From positions 1 through 9,192 of the forward strand of contig JACZTQ010000119.1 of the NCBI GenBank assembly GCA_022573605.1: a stretch of 9,192 nt of DNA, read 5' to 3'. Positions within the stretch are counted from its first letter, which is position 1. Every line of letters starts with the position of its first letter. Shown in pieces: positions 1 through 5,565 of this stretch. The position numbers were made by a program, and so were the translations under genes. The notes beneath the pieces are model-generated. The model was not told the origin of the DNA and did no database searches. It saw only the letters and a program-made list of their open reading frames with translations. This DNA is from Pseudomonadota bacterium (lineage in GTDB: Bacteria; Pseudomonadota; Alphaproteobacteria; Rhodobacterales; Rhodobacteraceae).

Positions 1-391
1 GGCGCGCAATCCAGGCCAGCTTGTAGTCGTATTTCGGCCCCGGCGCGGGGTTGCCGTTGGGCAGATACAGGCCGCAGACCCGGACTGCGTCTTTGTCGCC
101 GACCACCGTGCCCTCGATCCAGCGCGCCTGCGCGTCGCCGTCGTCACCCGGAAGGCCGCGGACCACGTCCTCGATCGGGTGCCGCGACAGGATGGCGACG
201 CCGTTGAAGCCCTTCTGGCCGTGGGTCTCGACGTTGTAGCCCAGTTCCTCGATCTCCAGGCCCGGAAAGCCTTCATCGACCGACTTGATCTCCTGCAACA
301 GGGCGACATCCGGCCGGGCCTCGCGAAGCCACGCCAGCAGCGCCGGCAGCCGCGCCTTGATGCCGTTGATGTTGAAGCTGGCGATCTTCAC
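1..391 (-). CDS. xthA: Exodeoxyribonuclease III (5' part, runs off left edge)
   Basis: Encodes the first 130 residues of an AP endonuclease / 3'-5' exonuclease of the EEP (Xth) family, which cleaves DNA at abasic sites in base-excision repair. The peptide opens MKIASFNINGIKARLPALL; Asn7, Glu34 (in LLQEIKS) and Tyr109 (in CGLYLPNGN) fall exactly at the numbering known for the catalytic residues of E. coli ExoIII, and GFNGVAILSR is a family signature. The rest of the enzyme (the catalytic Asp and His residues of the second half) lies outside the window. The start is a GTG at 391-389 with GGAG at 400-403 as ribosome site; the ATG at 405-403 is out of frame and meets a stop after five codons. It reads in the same direction as recQ, 162 bases downstream of recQ's stop. 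Homologues are often next to erpA, which here lies about 4.7 kb away. Confidence 0.95.
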   Translation of the reverse strand, partial: MKIASFNINGIKARLPALLAWLREARPDVALLQEIKSVDEGFPGLEIEELGYNVETHGQKGFNGVAILSRHPIEDVVRGLPGDDGDAQARWIEGTVVGDKDAVRVCGLYLPNGNPAPGPKYDYKLAWIAR

Positions 392-553
392 TTTGGGGTC
401 TCCATAGCAGGTGGGGCGAGCCTACAGGGTTGAGCGGGGCGGGTGCAATGTTGCGATGGCGGCGGAATCGCGCGACGTTCAGCGCCAGTGCCAAGCCCCT
501 CTCCCCTCTGGGGGGAGGGGTTGGGGAGGGGGTGGCCACGGTGCCGTTATGAC
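392..553. other. Spacer between recQ stop and xthA start
   Basis: This 162-base non-coding stretch carries a C/G-rich hairpin at 496-520 and the xthA ribosome site at 400-403. The short open frames across it have no recognisable product. Any promoter specific to xthA should lie between the hairpin and position 405, but I see no convincing -35/-10 pair. Confidence 0.6.
496..520 (-). repeat. C/G-rich hairpin downstream of recQ
   Basis: Bases 496-506 pair with 510-520: an 11-bp stem with one G-T wobble and a 3-base loop (tct), followed on the plus strand by further G runs to about 533. It lies about 34 bases past the recQ stop. No T-run follows the stem in recQ's direction, so it is not a textbook intrinsic terminator. 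Similar C-rich/G-rich palindromes are dispersed in intergenic regions of many high-GC Proteobacteria, so it may be a repeat-family member that also stabilises the recQ 3' end. The structure is seen; the role is inferred. Confidence 0.5.
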
Positions 554-2617
554 TCACTCCTCCGCCGACCGGATGCAGGTCAGGAAGGCCTCGCCGAAGC
601 GTTCGGCCTTGAGCGCGCCCATGCCGGCGATGCGTTCCAGCCCGGCCAGGTCGCGGGGCCGCGCCTGGGCGATCTTGGCCAGCGTCGCCGGGGTGCAGGC
701 GAGGTAGCGCCCGGTGCCGAAGTCGCCGTGGGCCAGTCCGGTCTGGGCCTCGGCCAGGGCGTCGAACAGGCGCGCGCCGGGCGCACCGGCCAGTTTGCGC
801 CGCGCCGGGTGGGGCAGGGCGACCGGGCCCGCCGCCACGATCTCGAGAAAGGCGCGCCCGAAGCTCTCCAGCTTCTTGGCCCCGACCCCGTGGCATTCGG
901 CGAAGTCATCCAGGGACTGGGGCTTGCGCTGGGCGATGTCGATCAGGGTCGCGTCCGGGAAGATCACGTAAGCCGGCACCCCGCGCGCCTGGGCCAGTTC
1001 GGTGCGCCTGGCGCGCAGCGCCTCGAACAGTTCCTCGTCCGAAGGGCCGAGGCCGGCGGCGGCGCGGGTCCGCTCGGCCTTGCGGCTCCGGGAGCGCCGG
1101 CTCAGGGCGTCCTTGCGCAGCATCACGGTGTCCTCGCCGCGCAGCACCCGGCGCCCGGCCGGCGTCATTTGCCAGCCACCCATCTCGCCGACGCTGGTCA
1201 GGCAGAGCGAATACATCTGCCGGAAGATCGCCCGCCACTGGAGGCGCTCGAACTCGGTCCCGACCCCGAAGGTGGGCAAGCCGTCGTGGCCCAACTGGCG
1301 GACCCGCTCGCTGGCCTCGCCGCGCAGCACCGCGATCAGGTGCTCGACCCCGAAGCGCTCGCCGGTGCGCAGCATGGCGGAGAGCGCCTTTTGCACTGCC
1401 TCGGTGCCGTCGAACCGCTCCGGCGGCTGGCGGCACAGATCGCAGTTGCCGCAAGGCTCGTCGCGGGTCTCGCCGAAATAGGCCAGCAGGGTCTGGCGCC
1501 GGCAGCGCGGCGCCTCGGCCAGCGCCAGCAACGCATTAAGCCGTTGGTGGTCGGCGCGCTTGCGCTCGGCCGGTGCGTCGCCCTGGTCGATCTGCATCCG
1601 GCGCAGCTTGATGTCGTCGATGCCGAACAGTGTCAGGGTGTCGGCCGGCGCCCCGTCGCGCCCGGCGCGGCCGACCTCCTGGTAATAGGCCTCCATCGAT
1701 TTCGGCAGGTCGGCATGGATGACGAAGCGCACATCGGGTTTGTCGACCCCCATGCCGAAGGCCACCGTGGCGGCGATCACCACGCCGTCCTCGCGGTTGA
1801 AGCGGTCCTGGCGTTCGCCGCGGGTCTCTGCATCCAGCCCGGCGTGATAGGCAAACGCGGTCACGCCGGCCGATGTCAGCGCCGCGGCATAGGTCTCGGT
1901 CTTCTTGCGCGAGCTGCAATAGATGATGCCGGCCTGGCCCGGGCGGCGCTTGACAAAGTCGAGGATCCGCCCGCGCGGCGACGCCTTGGGCTCGAAGGCG
2001 AGATAGAGGTTGGGCCGGTCGAAGCCGCGCAGGAACACCTCCGGCGGCGCCGCGAACAGGCGTGCGCAGATATCGTCGCGGGTCTCGGCGTCGGCGGTGG
2101 CGGTGAAGGCGGCGGTCTGCACCCCGCCGAGCGCCTCGCGCAGGGCCCCGAGGCGCAGGTAGTCGGGGCGGAAATCGTGGCCCCACTGGCTGACGCAATG
2201 GGCCTCGTCGATCGCCAGCAGGGTGACGCCGGAGCGCCGCAGCAGATCGACGCTGGCCTTTGATGCCAGCCGTTCGGGCGCCATGTACAAGAGACGCAGC
2301 TTACCCGCCTCGAGCGCCTCGAACACCCGCTCGGTCTCCCACGGGTCGTTGGCGGAGTTCAGGGCGCCGGCCTCGACCCCGGCCTCGCGCAAGCCCGAGA
2401 CCTGGTCGCGCATCAGTGCGATCAGCGGCGAGATGACCACCGTCAGCCCGTTGTGGCGCAGCGCCGGGAGCTGGAAGCAGAGCGACTTGCCCCCACCCGT
2501 CGGCATGATGGCGAGCACGTCGCGCCCGGCCAGGATGGCGGCGACGATCTCCTCCTGCCCGGGGCGGAAGGCATCGAAGCCGAAGACGGATTTCAGGAGT
2601 TCCTTGGTCTCGCGCAT
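554..2617 (-). CDS. recQ: ATP-dependent DNA helicase RecQ
   Basis: A 687-residue superfamily 2 3'-5' DNA helicase acting in recombinational repair and restart of stalled forks. In order: motif 0 (FRPGQEEIV, about 17-25), Walker A PTGGGKS (39-45), DEAH box (137-140) followed by the RecQ aromatic loop SQWGHDFRPDY (143-153), TATA (172-175 region), motif IV YCSSRKKTE (about 233-241), motif VI QEVGRAGRDG (313-322), zinc-binding Cys372, Cys389, Cys392 and Cys395, the RQC winged-helix region (about 405-500), a first HRDC domain (about 526-595) and a second HRDC-like domain (about 615-685). That is longer than the roughly 600 residues usual for single-HRDC RecQ. The ATG at 2617-2615 is preceded by GGGGATGAG, a fair ribosome site; an ATG five bases upstream is out of frame. 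A palindromic repeat starts only 29 bases upstream of the start, so the promoter lies within or beyond it. Confidence 0.97.
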   Translation of the reverse strand: MRETKELLKSVFGFDAFRPGQEEIVAAILAGRDVLAIMPTGGGKSLCFQLPALRHNGLTVVISPLIALMRDQVSGLREAGVEAGALNSANDPWETERVFEALEAGKLRLLYMAPERLASKASVDLLRRSGVTLLAIDEAHCVSQWGHDFRPDYLRLGALREALGGVQTAAFTATADAETRDDICARLFAAPPEVFLRGFDRPNLYLAFEPKASPRGRILDFVKRRPGQAGIIYCSSRKKTETYAAALTSAGVTAFAYHAGLDAETRGERQDRFNREDGVVIAATVAFGMGVDKPDVRFVIHADLPKSMEAYYQEVGRAGRDGAPADTLTLFGIDDIKLRRMQIDQGDAPAERKRADHQRLNALLALAEAPRCRRQTLLAYFGETRDEPCGNCDLCRQPPERFDGTEAVQKALSAMLRTGERFGVEHLIAVLRGEASERVRQLGHDGLPTFGVGTEFERLQWRAIFRQMYSLCLTSVGEMGGWQMTPAGRRVLRGEDTVMLRKDALSRRSRSRKAERTRAAAGLGPSDEELFEALRARRTELAQARGVPAYVIFPDATLIDIAQRKPQSLDDFAECHGVGAKKLESFGRAFLEIVAAGPVALPHPARRKLAGAPGARLFDALAEAQTGLAHGDFGTGRYLACTPATLAKIAQARPRDLAGLERIAGMGALKAERFGEAFLTCIRSAEE

Positions 2618-2941
2618 CTCATCCCCGGGGAATCGTTCGGGCGAGACTAGAGCGTTATCAGGCCGGATGGAATCAGGTCTGACGCTCTATTTTGCTTACA
2701 CGCAATTTCCGAGTCACCGAACGAAACCGTTTGGCTCGAATTTGCTCCAGGTCGTGTACTCATAAACGAGAGCAGGTTCAGCGCTGCGGTGCCGATGTCG
2801 GCTTTAGAGCCAACACCCGCCGCAAATCCGCGCATCAGGGAGCTTCCACTTTGTGCTATGAGGGCGACAGTCGGCCCTGCCGCCAGCCCACGTGGATTCC
2901 TCAGGCACTAGCCACTAAGCTCCCTATCTGGGAGGATAACG
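2618..2941. other. Divergent intergenic region recQ / cyclase
   Basis: A 324-base gap between divergently read genes. The recQ-proximal part (2647-2750) is palindromic repeat copy 1. The remaining ~190 bases (2751-2941) show no convincing gene. The cyclase ribosome site GGGAGG is at 2930-2935. Both genes' promoters should be here, but no strong -35/-10 pair stands out on either strand. The plus-strand frame entering the cyclase region from 2692 has no recognisable product. Confidence 0.6.
2647..2750 (+). repeat. Palindromic intergenic repeat, copy 1 (two hairpins)
   Basis: A ~104-base element with two stem-loops. In the first, 2648-2655 (tagagcgt) is an exact inverted match to 2682-2689. In the second, cgagtca at 2710-2716 pairs with tggctcg at 2732-2738 (one G-T wobble) and the flanking gcaa at 2702-2705 is matched by ttgc at 2742-2745. 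It is related to copy 2 at 4849-4954: same ctagagc opening, same two-hairpin layout, an identical 11-base core (atttccgagtc, 2705-2715) at nearly the same offset, and 19 of 33 identical bases after the core. The layout resembles MITE/REP-like palindromic repeats I recall from alphaproteobacterial intergenic regions. Family membership is inferred, not searched. Confidence 0.7.
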
Positions 2942-4852
2942 ATGGAACGCCGTCTCGCCGCCATTATGGCCGCTGACGTGGTCGGCTACTCGGGCCTTAT
3001 GGGGCAGGATGAGGCCGGCACGCTCCGGCGCCTGACGGAACTGCGCCGGGTGATCCTCGAGCCGATGATCGCTGAACACCATGGCCGTATCGTCAAGCTC
3101 ATGGGCGACGGGGTTCTGGTGGAGTTCGCCAGCGTGGTGAACGCAGTGAACTGCGCGGTCGAAGTTCAGAAGGCAATAGCCAAACGCGGGGAAAACGGGG
3201 CTGAGTTGAAGCTGCGGATAGGCGTCAATCTCGGCGACGTGATGGTGGAGCGCGAAGGCGACACCGAGGACCTCTACGGCGACGGTGTCAATGTGGCCGC
3301 CCGGCTGGAGGGCGCCGCGGAGCCCGGCGGAGTTTGTGTCTCCCGTACGGTGGCCGAGCAGGTTGCCGGTAAGACCGACGTCGTCTTCGAGCCGATGGGC
3401 GCTCTCAGCCTCAAGAACATCGCTGCGCCGGTGGAGGCTTTCAGGGTGAGGATCGACGGCGTGGCCCGGAGCGCAAACGTGCCGCCTGTCCGCAGATGGC
3501 GGCGCTCGGCCGCCGCTGCGGCTGCCGTGATCCTGCTTGGCGTCGCCGCCGCCTGGTGGTTCGCCGCGCCCGACTCCCGTGGCTTCGACGAGGCAGAGGC
3601 GCTTGCGCGGCCAAGTGGCCCGACCATCGCCGTGATGCCCTTCGAGAACCTGAGCGGCGATCCAGAGCAGGATTATCTCGCCGACGGAATAAGCGAGGAC
3701 GTTATCGTCGAATTGGGCCGGTTTCGCGATCTCAACATCCTCTCCCGGCAATCGACGTCCGCCTATCGGGGCAAGGCGCTGGATGTGCGCGATATCGGAG
3801 AGGCTCTCGGCGCCGACTACGTCCTCGAAGGAACTGTCCGCCAGTTCGGCGACCGCCTCCGCATCACGGGGCGTTTGATCGACGCCACCTCCGGCGCTCA
3901 GGTCTGGTCCGCGGCATTCGACGAAGCGCTGACCGCGTCCAGCCTCTTTGATGTCCAGCTTCGCATCACCGAACGGGTGGCCGCGGCGGTGGGCGATTCG
4001 GACGGCGCGATCAAGCGCATCGACGCAAGGCGGGCACGCACCAAACCGCCAGCGCGGCTCTCCTCTTATGAATGTTCGATGGACCGGTGGGAGTTATTCG
4101 ACAACAGGGACATGCGGGAGCGTATCCGGGGCTGCATCCTCCGGGTCGTCGAGCGGGAGCCCGGCTACTGGCGCGGCTGGGCGCAACTCGCCGAAGCGCT
4201 TCGCGCCGACGTCATGCTGTTTGCGAACAACTATGAAGGAACTCTCGACGAGAAACTCGACCGCGCACGAGCCGCCGCCCGAAAGGCCGTATCGTTGAAC
4301 CCCGAATCCCCGCGCGCGCATTTCGTACTTGGCAACGTCCTCCTGCTGATGGGCGACCGCGAGGGATACTACGCGGCGGCGGAATCCGCTCTCGCCCTCG
4401 GCGGCGACCGCCGCATCGAAGGGCAGATCGGCTACTGGTTCGTCTGGTCCGGACGCCACGAGCTCGGCGCGGGCCTCCTGCGCCGCGCTATCGATCTCAA
4501 TCCGAGCTCGACCATGGAACTCTGGCATCGCGGCCTCGCCGACTACTATTTCTCCAAGGGCGACTTCGAGGCGGCGCTGGAGGAGTATCGGAAGGGCGCT
4601 CAGCCGCATTACTGGTGGGCGGTAGCGCAGGAGGTGGCCATTCTGACCGAACTTGGGCGGGCAAAGGAGGGCCGCGCGGCGCTCGATCGGCTCTACGCAC
4701 TCCGCCCAAACATCAAGATCGCCGATATCGTCTGGATCTATCGCCGATTCCAGCGACCTGATGCGCACACCGCCAAATATGTCGAGGCATTTCGGGAAGC
4801 GGGGATCCCCGAAGGCCGCTACCGGCCGCTGGATATCGACGGCAGCGGCTAG
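2942..4852 (+). CDS. Membrane-anchored adenylate/guanylate cyclase with TolB/FlgO-like and TPR regions
   Basis: A 636-residue class III nucleotide cyclase. The catalytic domain (about 4-170) has metal-binding Asp12 (AADVVGYS) and Asp56 (KLMGDGVLVEF), a Lys52/Asp110 pair in the positions that select adenine, and Asn117 and Arg121 of YGDGVNVAARLE as transition-state residues; all key residues are present, so cAMP production from ATP is expected. After the basic run RRWRR comes one hydrophobic segment (about 189-208), then a TolB-N/FlgO-like domain (about 227-345; IAVMPFENLSGD, YVLEGTVRQ, LIDATSGAQVWS) and TPR-like helices (about 400-600). Positive-inside logic puts the cyclase in the cytoplasm and the C-terminal part in the periplasm. 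The ATG at 2942 follows GGGAGG (2930-2935). Third codon positions are less G/C-biased than in dgt or argS (ATA, TTG, GGA and CAA are used). Related repeats flank it, and its TAG stop lies in the downstream one. Alphaproteobacteria often carry several such paralogues; the stimulus sensed is unknown. Confidence 0.92.
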   Translation: MERRLAAIMAADVVGYSGLMGQDEAGTLRRLTELRRVILEPMIAEHHGRIVKLMGDGVLVEFASVVNAVNCAVEVQKAIAKRGENGAELKLRIGVNLGDVMVEREGDTEDLYGDGVNVAARLEGAAEPGGVCVSRTVAEQVAGKTDVVFEPMGALSLKNIAAPVEAFRVRIDGVARSANVPPVRRWRRSAAAAAAVILLGVAAAWWFAAPDSRGFDEAEALARPSGPTIAVMPFENLSGDPEQDYLADGISEDVIVELGRFRDLNILSRQSTSAYRGKALDVRDIGEALGADYVLEGTVRQFGDRLRITGRLIDATSGAQVWSAAFDEALTASSLFDVQLRITERVAAAVGDSDGAIKRIDARRARTKPPARLSSYECSMDRWELFDNRDMRERIRGCILRVVEREPGYWRGWAQLAEALRADVMLFANNYEGTLDEKLDRARAAARKAVSLNPESPRAHFVLGNVLLLMGDREGYYAAAESALALGGDRRIEGQIGYWFVWSGRHELGAGLLRRAIDLNPSSTMELWHRGLADYYFSKGDFEAALEEYRKGAQPHYWWAVAQEVAILTELGRAKEGRAALDRLYALRPNIKIADIVWIYRRFQRPDAHTAKYVEAFREAGIPEGRYRPLDIDGSG

Positions 4853-4954
4853 AGCATGATCCATGATCTCCGGTTCACGGATCATGCTCCAGCTTATTGG
4901 ATTGCCGCGATTTCCGAGTCGCAAAGTGAAGCCACTTTGCTGGATATCGCTCTA
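4849..4954 (+). repeat. Palindromic intergenic repeat, copy 2 (two hairpins)
   Basis: The first hairpin is exact over 11 bp: gagcatgatcc (4852-4862) against ggatcatgctc (4879-4889). In the second, gcaaagtg (4921-4928) pairs exactly with cactttgc (4933-4940), with gcgat/atcgc (4907-4911 / 4946-4950) outside it. It shares opening, core (atttccgagtc, 4910-4920) and layout with copy 1, in the same orientation, about 2.2 kb apart. Its opening ctag supplies the TAG stop of the cyclase gene (4850-4852). The first hairpin could protect the cyclase mRNA 3' end, but it has no following T-run. Confidence 0.75.
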
Positions 4955-4965
4955 ACGCGGAGAAC

Positions 4966-5066
4966 CTCCACCGCATTCACGTTCGCGTCCTCCGTCCGCT
5001 TGCATCGGTCTTTCGGCTTGCAGCCGTACGTCTGCCGTGGGCGGAGGGCTCAACGGGCCGGTGGAG
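4966..5066. repeat. Nested inverted repeats between cyclase and erpA
   Basis: Three complementary pairs are nested in order: ctccaccg (4966-4973) with cggtggag (5059-5066); cctccg (4989-4994) with cggagg (5042-5047); and a compact hairpin cggct-tgc-agccg (5014-5026). Together they could fold into an imperfect ~100-base stem with internal loops. No protein-coding frame here is recognisable. It may be part of a larger repeat element or a structured RNA; chance pairing in GC-rich DNA is a real alternative. Confidence 0.35.
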
Positions 5067-5088
5067 TGGCGTGAATTGGGTAAATGAC

Positions 5089-5112
5089 GCCTGCCGGGTT
5101 TTCGGGACAGGC
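5089..5112 (-). terminator. Weak hairpin past erpA stop
   Basis: Just beyond the erpA stop (5117-5115), the minus strand can form a 7-bp stem (gcctgtc with ggcaggc, one wobble) around a 10-base loop. No T-run follows, so this is at best a weak or factor-assisted terminator. Confidence 0.25.
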
Positions 5113-5114
5113 TC

Positions 5115-5459
5115 TCAGATCGAGAAGCTGGTCCCGCAGCCGCAGGTCGAGGTCGCGTTGGGGTTCTCGACCGCGAAGCGGGCGCCGATCAGCTCGTCCT
5201 TGAAGTCGATCACAGAACCCGCGAGGAAGGGCAGGGACTCCGGGTCGACCAGCACGCGCTGGTCGCCAAATTGATCGGGCCCCTCGATCACCAGGTCGCC
5301 CTCGGCTGCCTCGTCCTCCAACTGGAAATCGTACTGGAAGCCCGAGCAGCCGCCGCCCAGCACCGCCACGCGCAGCGCCTTGGGTGCGCCGTCGCCGGCA
5401 ATCTCGGCGAGCCGCGCGAAGGTGCGCTCGGTAACCTTGACCGGGATCGTCAGTTCCAT
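5115..5459 (-). CDS. erpA: A-type iron-sulfur cluster insertion protein (ErpA/IscA-like)
   Basis: A 114-residue cytoplasmic A-type carrier that receives an Fe-S cluster and passes it to apo-enzymes. The three cluster-binding cysteines are present: Cys38 in GGGCSGFQY, and Cys106 and Cys108 in the C-terminal STCGCG motif, so the protein is complete and normal in length. The ATG at 5459-5457 has the purine-rich ribosome site GGAGAGGA about 7 bases upstream. It is divergent from dgt, sharing a 106-base promoter region. I recall this gene as usually followed by xthA on the same strand in alphaproteobacteria; here the next gene on that strand is recQ, beyond the cyclase. ErpA and IscA are hard to tell apart by sequence alone; ErpA is chosen from the dgt neighbourhood and from the absence of isc/suf genes alongside. 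Confidence 0.9.
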   Translation of the reverse strand: MELTIPVKVTERTFARLAEIAGDGAPKALRVAVLGGGCSGFQYDFQLEDEAAEGDLVIEGPDQFGDQRVLVDPESLPFLAGSVIDFKDELIGARFAVENPNATSTCGCGTSFSI

Positions 5460-5565
5460 GCGTCGTCCTCTCCGGCTCGAATTCCAGGCGAATCAGCTAT
5501 AAGCCGCTTTCAGCGGGTGCTGCCATGAATGTATCCACCTTCGGCAGCCAGACAAGGGGCGCATC
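5460..5565. promoter_or_regulatory. Divergent promoter region erpA / dgt
   Basis: A 106-base gap between divergent starts. On the plus strand TATAAG (5498-5503) could be a -10 box for dgt, but no good -35 lies 16-18 bases upstream. An exact 5-bp inverted repeat with a 3-base loop, ccgct-ttc-agcgg (5504-5516), sits immediately downstream of it and could be an operator half-site pair. The dgt ribosome site AAGGGG is at about 5554-5559 and the erpA site at about 5467-5474. The promoter assignment is an inference. Confidence 0.4.

Noticed and set aside
443..2263. 606-codon plus-strand open frame opposite recQ
   Set aside because: It is an antisense shadow of recQ. GC-rich codons keep the opposite strand open, and the product is Ala/Gly/Gln/Arg-rich with no recognisable domain.
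2924..3751. 275-codon minus-strand open frame opposite the cyclase
   Set aside because: It overlaps the well-supported cyclase and TolB-like domains and shows no domain of its own.
4852..4889. Hairpin after the cyclase as a classic intrinsic terminator
   Set aside because: The 11-bp stem is strong but has a 16-base loop and no following T-run; it is better explained as part of the palindromic repeat.
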